NCBI GenBank assembly: GCA_964461295.1
Contig: CAYWTX010000081.1
Span: 1 to 9,798 of the forward strand
Reading direction: 5' to 3'
DNA: 9,798 nucleotides
Source of the DNA: CAYWTX01 sp964461295
GTDB taxonomy: Bacteria; Planctomycetota; Phycisphaerae; SM23-33
The notes beneath the pieces were generated by a model. The model made no database searches, was not told where the DNA came from, and saw nothing but the letters and a program-made list of their open reading frames with translations. Of the stretch, positions 1 to 6,560 are shown one piece after another. Position 1 is the stretch's first letter, and each line of letters begins with the position of its first letter. Both the position numbers and the translations under genes were made by a program.

Positions 1-1274
1 CGGCGGTCGCGCCGGTCGATCCGGCGGCCGTGCCCGCCGACGTGCCCGTCGTGAAATTCGACAGCGGCGCGACGATCGACGGCTGGCTTGTGACGGCGCC
101 GGTTGCCGAGAAGGCGGGCGCCGCCGCCGGCGACGCGCCGCCACTGTCCGGCGTCCCACGCCCGGGCGACGAAGCGACCCTCGCCGGCCGGAGGGCCAGG
201 TTCGCCCCGCTCGATCCCAAGCTCATCTCCAGCGTCACGAGCTATCACAATGACGGCAGGCTGGACGACTGGCAACTCCGCGTGACCACTCGCCGGATCG
301 ACCTGGCGCGCCTCGCCGGCGAACAGAAAGGCACAGCCGTGTGCCTGTTCACCGTGCTGGACAACCCGCGGCAGCGCGTGGCGTATCCGACGATGGAAAG
401 GCCCGGCATGGAGGTCTGGCTGAGCGGGCGCAGAATCGAGCCCTGGCAGCCTGTGTCGCTGCCGGCCGGACTGATTCCCCTGGCGGTCGTGGCCCGGCCA
501 GACTACTTCCGCCCGCAGCCGCCGCAGGGCCCGGTGGATGTGGCGGCCGCGGTGGCCGCCGGGGCCGCAACCGACGTCTGGCCGAAGGCCTGGCGCGTGA
601 TCGGCCCGCTGACCGAAGCCGGGGGCGGCTTGGACGACGCACAGCTCGCTGCCATGCCGGACAAGATCGTCGTCAACGACAAGCCCTGCACGGCCCGCGA
701 CCTGCCGCCCACCAAGGACCACATGGCGGACCTGGCGGCCCTGCTGGCGGCCGGAGCCGACCAGCCGCCCGCCGACGCCATGGCGTACTGCTTTTCCGCC
801 ATCGACTTGCCCGCCGACGGCCGGCTGGTGGTGAACGCCTCGGCCGACTGGTTCATGGCGTGGTACGTCGACGGCAAAGCGGTCTTCAACACGCTGTACG
901 GCGGAAACCGGGCCGCCGGCAACCTGCTGACGGCGCACACGTTCAGCGTCGACCTGGCCAAGGGCAGGCACGTGCTGTGCGTGCTCGTGAAGCCGGGCAG
1001 CAAAGGCTGGTCGATCACGTCGCTGGGCGCTCTGGCGACGAACGACGCCGACTCGTTGCACGTGAAGTACCCGGCCGGTAAGGGGCTGGGCGGCGGGCAG
1101 CGGGAGTATCGGGCGGCCCCGGCCTTCGTCGAAACGGAGGACCCGACCAAGGTCCGCGCCGTCTGGCTGGGCCAGATACGCGATCACAAGGCGCTGCTGG
1201 AACGTATCGCCGGCTCGCTGAGCGGCACAGAGCACGCCAAGCGGGCACGGAACTACCTGGACCGGATCCCGTAA
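1..1274 (+). CDS. Partial (5'-truncated) beta-rich protein with two probable jelly-roll domains, function unknown
   Basis: The frame is open from the first complete codon (position 3) to TAA at 1272-1274, giving about 423 visible residues. A GTG at 30 could be read as a start, but I see no reason to prefer it, and the gene most likely begins outside the window. Two stretches look like beta-sandwich modules. One spans about nt 230-500 and contains 'GMEVWLSGRRIEPW'. The other spans about nt 580-1040, opens with 'WRVIGPL' and contains 'ADWFMAWYVDGKAVFN' followed by 'DLAKGRHVLCVLVKPG'. The second follows a pattern I associate with secreted planctomycete and verrucomicrobial proteins: a W-x-x-x-GPF opening, then a 'vwlNGk-v' strand and an 'l-kG-n-l-v-v' strand. 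That suggests a carbohydrate-binding or galactose-binding-like fold. No catalytic motif is visible. It faces the next gene convergently, so shared function is not implied. The domain assignment is inference. Confidence 0.7.
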   Translation, partial: AVAPVDPAAVPADVPVVKFDSGATIDGWLVTAPVAEKAGAAAGDAPPLSGVPRPGDEATLAGRRARFAPLDPKLISSVTSYHNDGRLDDWQLRVTTRRIDLARLAGEQKGTAVCLFTVLDNPRQRVAYPTMERPGMEVWLSGRRIEPWQPVSLPAGLIPLAVVARPDYFRPQPPQGPVDVAAAVAAGAATDVWPKAWRVIGPLTEAGGGLDDAQLAAMPDKIVVNDKPCTARDLPPTKDHMADLAALLAAGADQPPADAMAYCFSAIDLPADGRLVVNASADWFMAWYVDGKAVFNTLYGGNRAAGNLLTAHTFSVDLAKGRHVLCVLVKPGSKGWSITSLGALATNDADSLHVKYPAGKGLGGGQREYRAAPAFVETEDPTKVRAVWLGQIRDHKALLERIAGSLSGTEHAKRARNYLDRIP

Positions 1275-1325
1275 CCCTTCGCGCCGCGGCGGGCGAGTTG
1301 CGCACAGTGCAAGCACGGCGCCAGG

Positions 1326-3869
1326 CTACTTGCCGCCGGCGGCAAACTCCGCCAGGCGCCGGCGGTCGGAGTCGGTCAGGATCTCCGAGCCGTGCGACGC
1401 CGCGTTGCAGTCGGCCCATACGGCGATGCGGCGAAACTCCTCGGCCGAGAGCTGCACGCCGTAGTGGCTCTTGTTCAGGTAGCCAAGCAGTCTGGATCCC
1501 ATGGCCCCGAACTTGCCGGGCAGCGTGCGCGACGGCTCGAACGGCATGGGCGACACGTAGAACGGCACATATTTCTTCGCCGTGGCGACTGTCATCGCGG
1601 GGGCTTTCTTCTGCGCGTGACAGGCATTGCACCTGGCGTCGAAGACCGGCTGAACGAGAACCTGCACGTTCAGCGGGCGCGAGCCGGCGACCTCGGGCGT
1701 CAGTTCCGACGGCTCGCGGCGAAGCGCCAGCGGCACGCCCGTGGGCGTCCCGGGCGCGCGGTACCGCCGCTCGTGGCAGCCCTGGCACACCAGCCGCTGG
1801 CCCGGATGAACGTACGTCGCCGACCGCATCGACTGCACCGCCAGCCCGCGATCGTCCAGCGCCTGGAAGAAGACGGCCATGTCCGTCGGGGCGTAGAACA
1901 AGGCGCTGCCGTCGGCCTCCACCGGCACGGTGCCGACCGCCTCGCGAATGTTCGTCCGTCCCGTGCCGGAGGTGCAGGTGCCCCCGACGCGGTTGGGCTG
2001 CGGGAGGACCTGCACGACCCGCAGCGACGTGATCTTGACGTCCCGCGGCCAGGCCAGCAGCGAATCGTAGACGTTCACGAGGGCCACGGTCGCCCGCGGC
2101 GCCGCCGCGCGCATGGCCGGCGAACCGGTCACCGGCCGCCCGGTCGCTGTCTGGTGCGGCGTCAGGGCCGGCATCGGCCTTGCGCGCAGCGGGATCGGGC
2201 GCATCGCCGGCACGTCCGGGCTGGCGTACACCAGGTGCCGCTCGCCGAAGGCGTCGATCAGGTAGAGGTCCCCGTAGTTGGAGGCCAGGTACTGGTTCTC
2301 GCTGAGCGGCCAGGCAGTCGTCCACGTCCCCCCGCTGCCCGCCCGGCTCCCCTCGGCCTCCGGCCAGGCGGCTTCCGGGGTCAGCCGGCGAAGCTGCGAC
2401 GTGGCGTCGTCGTCCTCCACGTCGGGGTTCAGCACCACCAGCGAGCCATAGGCCTGCCCGTGGTGCGGCGCTGCCGTCGCCACGTACTTGTTCGAGCCGG
2501 GGATCGCGTGGACGTGCATCTCCATCCAAGGCCGGCCGTGAAGCGCCGACGACGACGGCGGGTAGTTGCCGTGGATGGCGCGCGCGTCGCGCCCGTCGAC
2601 GGTGGTCACCCACGGATGGTGGGCCTGGTTGGTGCCGCGGTCCACGTAGTCCCAGCGGGTGTAGACAATCAACCCTTCGTTGGTCACGCTGGGGTGCCAC
2701 TCGTTGCTCTCGTGCCAACTCAGGAACGACAGGTCGCCGCCGTCAGGCCCGATGGAGGTCAGCGTGTACGACGGGTTGTCGCGCCCGCCGTGGCACCGCC
2801 CGTAGCCGCCGCGCCGCTCCGACACGAAGCAGATCCGCCCGTTAGGCAGCCAGCATGGGTCGAAGTCGTTCAGGTCGCCGTCAGTGAGCTGCACCAGATC
2901 CGTGCCGTCCACGTTGATCCGATACAGGTGAAAGCATTTCTCCACGCCCCAGCCCGGACGGTCCGGCAACTCCGCCTTGCCGCACTCGCTGTAGGCGAAG
3001 GCGATCACCTTGCCGTCGAACGACAGGTCGCACAGCAGCGGCGAGCCGCCCTGGAGCTTACGCCCCTTCAGCCGCCCGCTGCGCACCTCCGCATTGGCCA
3101 GCAGGTCAACCAGCTTCGGCTCCGGCCCCAGCGCGCCCCGCAGCACGTACAGCCCGCCGCCCGGCACGGCATGCTTGCCCAGGAACTGGTCGCACATGTG
3201 GTTCAGCCGGGCGCGGTTCCGCTTGATGAACACCAGCGAGTCAAAATCCAGCAGCGGGCTGGCCAGGGCGATCCGGCGGTTCAGGGCGCGAAACGCGACG
3301 TACTCATCCCGCCCCGGCTGCCCGCCGCCCTTCCGCTTGGCCTCCGCCCTGGCCTTCAGGGCAGCCAACTCCCGCCGCTCGGCGGCGAAGTCCTTCGCCC
3401 CCGGCCGCGACGATACGTCCGCCAGCAAGGCCTCCGTCCGCCGCAGCATCACGTCCGCCGCGTCGCGGTCGCCCGGCAGTTTGTACATCTCCGGCCGGAC
3501 GGCCTGGGCGTACGCCTTCGGCAGCGAGGAGTCCTTCACCAGGCTCTCCAGTTCGGCGAAACCTGACGACAGGTCGGCCGCGATCGCCTCCTTGCCGCTG
3601 AGCCTGGGCCCGGGCGGCACGACCAGACCGAGCCTCGGCTTAGCCGACAGATCGACCTTGGCCGGCGCCTTGTCCACGAGCGAGCCTTCGGCGTCGTCGC
3701 CGGGCAGTTCCGCGTCGGCGATCGCCGGCGCCGTCGGCGCGGCCGGCTTGTCGGCGCCGCCCTGCCTGGCCTTGTCTCTCGCGACGGCCCCCGCGCCGGC
3801 TGCGCCGAGTGCCGCGGCCGCGAAAACCACAACAGCCGCGCGTCTTCGCCAGTTGGTTCCTGTCCGCAT
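1326..3869 (-). CDS. Hydrazine synthase alpha-subunit-like diheme c-type cytochrome, exported
   Basis: The product is 847 residues. A reading frame continues upstream to 4007, but I chose the ATG at 3869: GGAG lies 9 nt before it, a Sec-type signal peptide follows directly (WRRR, then a hydrophobic run over about residues 11-30, likely cut after AVA), and the upstream extension runs into a terminator-like hairpin. Residues about 90-270 form an N-terminal domain. Residues about 275-550 hold PD40/TolB-like beta-propeller repeats, for example 'LYRINVDGTDLVQLTDGD'. The C-terminal part carries two heme c motifs, CQGCH (695-699) and CNACH (747-751). The first is followed by Tyr703, giving CxxCH-x3-Tyr. 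In hydrazine synthase alpha of anammox bacteria the corresponding Tyr, four residues after the CxxCH His, ligates the active-site heme (recalled from the published structure). Length and domain order match that family, which also occurs widely in bacteria that are not anammox. No beta or gamma subunit gene is present here, so hydrazine synthesis is not supported. The protein should act outside the cytoplasmic membrane; its substrate is unknown. Confidence 0.85.
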   Translation of the reverse strand: MRTGTNWRRRAAVVVFAAAALGAAGAGAVARDKARQGGADKPAAPTAPAIADAELPGDDAEGSLVDKAPAKVDLSAKPRLGLVVPPGPRLSGKEAIAADLSSGFAELESLVKDSSLPKAYAQAVRPEMYKLPGDRDAADVMLRRTEALLADVSSRPGAKDFAAERRELAALKARAEAKRKGGGQPGRDEYVAFRALNRRIALASPLLDFDSLVFIKRNRARLNHMCDQFLGKHAVPGGGLYVLRGALGPEPKLVDLLANAEVRSGRLKGRKLQGGSPLLCDLSFDGKVIAFAYSECGKAELPDRPGWGVEKCFHLYRINVDGTDLVQLTDGDLNDFDPCWLPNGRICFVSERRGGYGRCHGGRDNPSYTLTSIGPDGGDLSFLSWHESNEWHPSVTNEGLIVYTRWDYVDRGTNQAHHPWVTTVDGRDARAIHGNYPPSSSALHGRPWMEMHVHAIPGSNKYVATAAPHHGQAYGSLVVLNPDVEDDDATSQLRRLTPEAAWPEAEGSRAGSGGTWTTAWPLSENQYLASNYGDLYLIDAFGERHLVYASPDVPAMRPIPLRARPMPALTPHQTATGRPVTGSPAMRAAAPRATVALVNVYDSLLAWPRDVKITSLRVVQVLPQPNRVGGTCTSGTGRTNIREAVGTVPVEADGSALFYAPTDMAVFFQALDDRGLAVQSMRSATYVHPGQRLVCQGCHERRYRAPGTPTGVPLALRREPSELTPEVAGSRPLNVQVLVQPVFDARCNACHAQKKAPAMTVATAKKYVPFYVSPMPFEPSRTLPGKFGAMGSRLLGYLNKSHYGVQLSAEEFRRIAVWADCNAASHGSEILTDSDRRRLAEFAAGGK

Positions 3870-3895
3870 CGTTGAGCACTCCACCCCCACTGCGC

Positions 3896-3901
3896 AGTAT
3901 A
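3896..3901 (-). promoter_or_regulatory. Candidate -10 box for the HZS-alpha-like gene
   Basis: Minus-strand TATACT (5 of 6 to TATAAT) lies 26 nt before the ATG at 3869, which would leave a leader of about 20 nt carrying the GGAG ribosome site at 3879-3882. No convincing -35 hexamer is seen at 16-19 nt spacing, so this is tentative. The perfect 10-bp palindrome CGTCCGGACG (3906-3915) sits just upstream, in the -10/-35 spacer, and could be an operator or chance in GC-rich DNA. Confidence 0.35.
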
Positions 3902-3970
3902 ACCCCGTCCGGACGCCGGGGTTGCCCCGAAAGCCGTCGGCGCCTCCTTCGCCATCCGCCCGCGCATGAA

Positions 3971-4007
3971 ATGCCCGGCGAGGCGGACAGGCCGCCGCGC
4001 CGGGCAT
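3971..4007 (-). terminator. Strong hairpin terminator of the hox operon
   Basis: Arms ATGCCCGGCG (3971-3980) and CGCCGGGCAT (3998-4007) are perfect reverse complements over 10 bp. After one mismatched pair (A3981/G3997), an inner GGCGG/CCGCC stem of 5 bp (3982-3986 with 3992-3996) closes a 5-nt loop. It begins 24 nt beyond the stop codon of the receiver-domain gene. Read on the minus strand, it is followed only by a short T-rich stretch (TTTCAT), so it is either a weakly U-tailed intrinsic terminator or an mRNA-stabilising 3' hairpin. It separates the hox operon from the HZS-alpha-like gene. Confidence 0.7.
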
Positions 4008-4031
4008 GGGCGATCCGACTGTTGCCCGAAC

Positions 4032-4406
4032 CTACTTCAGCTTGCTCCTCAGCAGCGACAGCAGCGTCGAGGGGTTGACCGGCTTCTGCAGCACACCCGC
4101 CAGGCCCAACTCGCGATAGTCCGTGCTGAGCGTGAGGGCGTCGCCCACTGAACTGACCATGTAGATGGGGACCTTGCTGCCCATGGCCTTCAGCTCCTTC
4201 ACGAAGCTCGTGCCCGCGTCCACCTCCTCCATCATCAGGTCCACGATGACCAGGTCCGGCTGGACGTCCTTGTACCTGCGGATGCCTTCCTCGCCGGAAT
4301 TGGCCGGAACGAAGGCGTAGCCATTGCTCTCGAGCACCAACTTCATGCCATCCAGGAAGTCCTGGTCGTCCTCAACGTACAGGATGACGTGCTTTCCGTC
4401 TTTCAT
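4032..4406 (-). CDS. Single-domain response regulator (CheY-like receiver)
   Basis: The product is 124 residues and consists only of a receiver domain with no output domain. The phosphorylation machinery is intact: acidic pair Glu12-Asp13 in 'LYVEDD', phospho-acceptor Asp56 in 'DLVIVDLMM', switch Ser85 in 'YMVSS', and Lys108 followed by Pro109 in 'LQKPV'. The ATG at 4406 is preceded by AGAGG at good spacing. It is the last gene of the minus-strand hox cluster, 85 bp after the protease gene and just before a strong hairpin, so co-transcription is likely. A lone receiver must act through a protein partner or a phosphorelay. I see no histidine kinase in the window, and a role in controlling hydrogenase is inferred only from position. 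Confidence 0.93.
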   Translation of the reverse strand: MKDGKHVILYVEDDQDFLDGMKLVLESNGYAFVPANSGEEGIRRYKDVQPDLVIVDLMMEEVDAGTSFVKELKAMGSKVPIYMVSSVGDALTLSTDYRELGLAGVLQKPVNPSTLLSLLRSKLK

Positions 4407-4424
4407 GCTCGTTCCTCTCTCAGA

Positions 4425-4470
4425 GCTGCAAGCTTCCAGCTGCCCGCTTTCCTATTCGTGCAATTCGTGG
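4425..4470. repeat. Short intergenic repeat: AAGCTT near-palindrome plus ATTCGTG direct repeat
   Basis: In the 85-bp spacer before the receiver gene, GCTGCAAGCTTCCAGC (4425-4440) is self-complementary at 14 of 16 positions. It recurs with one difference at 4965-4980. Next to it, ATTCGTG occurs at 4454-4460 and again at 4463-4469, a 9-bp period. On the minus strand this reads as CACGAAT units, a type I associate with dispersed intergenic repeats in planctomycetes and other environmental bacteria (recollection, not tested here). Confidence 0.5.
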
Positions 4471-4491
4471 TCTCTTCGCCCCCACCGCTAC

Positions 4492-4986
4492 TCACGCAAC
4501 CGCCGCCGACGCTTCCTCGAACTTCCGCGTCCGCAGGAGCGTCCGCAGGAAGCTCACGGCTGCGGCCAGGTTGGCCTTGGCGCCCGGCGTCAGCCGCTCG
4601 CCGAACTCGTCGAACTCGTACCCGCGGATGCCCAAAGTGTATCCCTTCGCCTCGCCCGCGAACAGATCGCGAGCCATCGCCATCACCGAGGGCGGCTCCA
4701 CCTCGTGCGTGGAGAAGCCCTGGTCGCCCCTGGGATCCACCGGCCGGAACGTGAACGGCTCGGCGCCCGTGGCGTCGGCGTCGGCGAAGATCACCACGCC
4801 ATGCTCGGCGGCCGCCGCGGCGTCCTCGACCGTAAGCTGGTAGTCGCTGTCCACGTCCACGCCCTCGAGGTTCATCGCTTCCAGTTCGGCCGCCAATGCG
4901 GGGCCCAGGCCGTCGTCAAGGCGCCCGGGGTTGCCGAAGCCGATCACGAGGATGTCGCCTTTCCGCTTCAAGCTTCCAGCCACCAA
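4492..4986 (-). CDS. hoxW: [NiFe]-hydrogenase maturation endopeptidase (HoxW/HycI type)
   Basis: This nickel-dependent endopeptidase of the HycI/HybD/HoxW family (M52) cleaves the C-terminal tail of the hydrogenase large subunit once nickel is in place. Read from TTG at 4986 it has 164 residues. The N-terminal 'ILVIGFGNPGRLDDGLGP' is the family signature, with Asp25 in the position of the first metal ligand. Asp69 ('FADADATG') and His94 ('STHEVEP') are the likely second and third ligands. It lies 33 bp behind hoxH, its presumed substrate. The start is uncertain: TTG 4986 and GTG 4983 both have weak ribosome sites, and the first dozen codons overlap a repeat also seen at 4425-4440. Translation could begin further in, for example at GTG encoding Val14. 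Family assignment is firm. The symbol hoxW is chosen from context with hoxH. Confidence 0.88.
   Translation of the reverse strand: MVAGSLKRKGDILVIGFGNPGRLDDGLGPALAAELEAMNLEGVDVDSDYQLTVEDAAAAAEHGVVIFADADATGAEPFTFRPVDPRGDQGFSTHEVEPPSVMAMARDLFAGEAKGYTLGIRGYEFDEFGERLTPGAKANLAAAVSFLRTLLRTRKFEEASAAVA
4965..4980. repeat. Second copy of the AAGCTT near-palindromic repeat
   Basis: GCTTCAAGCTTCCAGC matches the copy at 4425-4440 at 15 of 16 positions, in the same orientation. It overlaps the first codons of the protease reading frame, so the predicted N-terminus there (residues 3-8) may be repeat-derived rather than conserved protein. Confidence 0.5.
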
Positions 4987-5019
4987 CTGCCTGCTTCTGG
5001 GTCGCCCCCTTTGGGACTC

Positions 5020-6465
5020 CTAGTTCTTCGTCCTGCTCTGCACCACGTTGCCCGCCGCGTCGATCAACTCGACTACCAGCGGCATGCGGCCCAGGGCGTG
5101 CGTCGCGCAGCTCAGACACGGATCGTAGGCCCGGATGGCCACCTCCACCCTGTTGAGCAGGCCCTCGGTGATCTCGGGCTTGCCCGACAGGTGATCCTGG
5201 GCGACCTTTCGGACCGCGCGGTTCATCGGCTCGTTGTTGCTCGTCGTCGAGACGATCAGGTTCGCCATCACCACCTGGTCGTCCTTGTTGATGCGGTAGT
5301 GATGGAACAGCGTACCGCGCGGCGCCTCCACCAGCCCAACGCCTTCCAGGCGCTTCTTGCCCGTCTTCACCAGGTCCTTGCCCTGCAAGTCCTTGTCGTG
5401 CAGCAGCCGGCCGATCACCTCGATCGCGTGCAGCGTCTCGACCATGCGGGCCCAGTGGTAGGCCATCGTCACGTTGTTGGGCTTGCCGCCGGTCACGCCC
5501 ATGAACTCCTTGCGGGCGGCCTCGGCCTCGGGCGTGTCGATGAAGTCGCAGGTGTTCACGCGGGCCAGCGGCCCGACGCGATACCACCCGTTCTCCGGCC
5601 CCAGCGACTTGATGAACGGGAACTTCATGTACGACCATGGGCGAACTTCCTCGGCGATGTAGTCGAGGTACTTCACGTAGTCGACGTTGTCGAGAATCTT
5701 CTTTCCGCCGGCGTCGATGGCCCGCAATCGCCCGTGATAGAAGTCCATCGCGCCGTCCTTGCCGACCAGCGAGAGGTGGTTGGACTCGAAGGAGCCGAAG
5801 TCCTTGATCTGCTCGAAGTGTTCCAGCGTGTAGTCGCGGGCGATCTTCACCGCGCCGCGCGTCCATTGCAGCATCTGGTCGAAGTCCTTCAGGAACCCGT
5901 CGCGCTCCTCGATGGACAGGTTCTTGTTGATGCCGCCCGGTATCGCCCCCGTGCCGTGGATCTTCTTGCCCGCCGTCGCCTTGATGATCTCCTGCCCGTA
6001 CTTTCGCATCAGCACGGCCTGCGTGGCCAGCTCGGGATACTTCTTGATGATCCCGATCACGTTGCGGATGGCCGGGTCGGCGTCGAAACCGAACAGCAGG
6101 TCCGGGCTGCACAGGTGGAAAAAGTGCAGCACGTGCGACTGGAAGAACTGCCCGTAGTGCATCAGGCGGCGCATCTTCTCCGCCGTCGGCGTCAGCTCGT
6201 CCACGCCGGCGATCATGTCCGTCGCCTTGGCGGCGGCCAGGTGGTGGCTCACCGGGCAGATGCCGCACAACCGCTGAACGGTGACGGGCATTTCCCAGTA
6301 CGGCCGGCCCTGGATGAACCGCTCGAACCCGCGGAACTCGATGATGTGCAGGCGGGCTTGCTGCACGCGGTTCTGCTCGTCCAGCAGGATGGACACCTTG
6401 CCGTGCCCTTCCACGCGGGTGACCGGCTCGATCACGATTCGCTTCAGATTCTGCGTCGTCTGCAT
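5020..6465 (-). CDS. hoxH: NAD-linked [NiFe]-hydrogenase large subunit HoxH
   Basis: This catalytic subunit holds the Ni-Fe(CN)2CO site that splits or makes H2. It has 481 residues. The N-terminal signature is 'RLCGICPVSH', with nickel ligands Cys67 and Cys70 and with His74; 'EPVTRVEGHGK' (13-23) precedes it. The C-terminal signature is DPCLSCATH (448-456), with ligands Cys450 and Cys453. The 25 residues after His456 are the tail expected to be removed by the protease encoded 33 bp downstream. 'EFRGFERFIQGRPYWEMP' and 'FGFDADPAIRNV' are typical of the HoxH (group 3d) branch rather than uptake hydrogenases. The ATG at 6465 is chosen because GGAG lies 6 nt upstream and conserved sequence starts within 10 residues. 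The open frame extends to 6624, but that part is intergenic repeat plus the end of hoxY. No signal peptide, as expected for a cytoplasmic enzyme. Confidence 0.97.
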   Translation of the reverse strand: MQTTQNLKRIVIEPVTRVEGHGKVSILLDEQNRVQQARLHIIEFRGFERFIQGRPYWEMPVTVQRLCGICPVSHHLAAAKATDMIAGVDELTPTAEKMRRLMHYGQFFQSHVLHFFHLCSPDLLFGFDADPAIRNVIGIIKKYPELATQAVLMRKYGQEIIKATAGKKIHGTGAIPGGINKNLSIEERDGFLKDFDQMLQWTRGAVKIARDYTLEHFEQIKDFGSFESNHLSLVGKDGAMDFYHGRLRAIDAGGKKILDNVDYVKYLDYIAEEVRPWSYMKFPFIKSLGPENGWYRVGPLARVNTCDFIDTPEAEAARKEFMGVTGGKPNNVTMAYHWARMVETLHAIEVIGRLLHDKDLQGKDLVKTGKKRLEGVGLVEAPRGTLFHHYRINKDDQVVMANLIVSTTSNNEPMNRAVRKVAQDHLSGKPEITEGLLNRVEVAIRAYDPCLSCATHALGRMPLVVELIDAAGNVVQSRTKN

Positions 6466-6486
6466 GTGGCACTCCGAGTCTCTTGA

Positions 6487-6551
6487 CCGCGAAGGACGCG
6501 GGGGACGCAAAGAGGAATGGGTCTTCTTTGCGGCCTTTGCGATCTCTGCGG
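6487..6551. repeat. Inverted repeat built of 9-bp units in the hoxY-hoxH spacer
   Basis: Arms 6487-6514 and 6524-6551 are reverse-complementary at 19 of 28 positions around a 9-nt loop. Each arm is itself periodic at 9 bp. The left arm has GCGAAGGAC, GCGGGGGAC and GCAAAGAGG in succession; the right arm has TTTGCG, TTTGCG and TCTGCG at 6527, 6536 and 6545. It fills most of the 95-bp gap between hoxY and hoxH. It resembles the 'CGCAAAG'-type dispersed repeats I associate with environmental genomes (recollection). In RNA it could fold into a long imperfect hairpin within the operon transcript. Confidence 0.65.
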
Positions 6552-6560
6552 CGAACTCCA

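Noticed and set aside
1275..1325. Bidirectional terminator between the two convergent genes
   Set aside because: The best structure is CGCCGCGGCG (1282-1291), a palindrome with no room for a loop, and no T-run follows on either strand.
1392..3566. 724-residue plus-strand open frame opposite the HZS-alpha-like gene
   Set aside because: Its translation is Arg/Val/His-rich low-complexity sequence with no motif. The opposite strand carries clear heme motifs and propeller repeats. GC-rich codon bias keeps the antisense frame open.
1326..3869. Reading the window as an anammox hydrazine synthase locus
   Set aside because: No beta or gamma subunit and no hydrazine dehydrogenase are present, and the alpha-like family is not restricted to anammox bacteria.
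3870..4007. 46-residue N-terminal extension of the HZS-alpha-like protein
   Set aside because: Its first codon lies in the terminator-like hairpin, and it would bury the signal peptide. The ATG at 3869 has GGAG at 9 nt.
4324..6486. 720-residue plus-strand open frame opposite hoxH and the protease gene
   Set aside because: Biased His/Val/Leu/Arg composition and no recognisable domain; it mirrors genes with firm family signatures.
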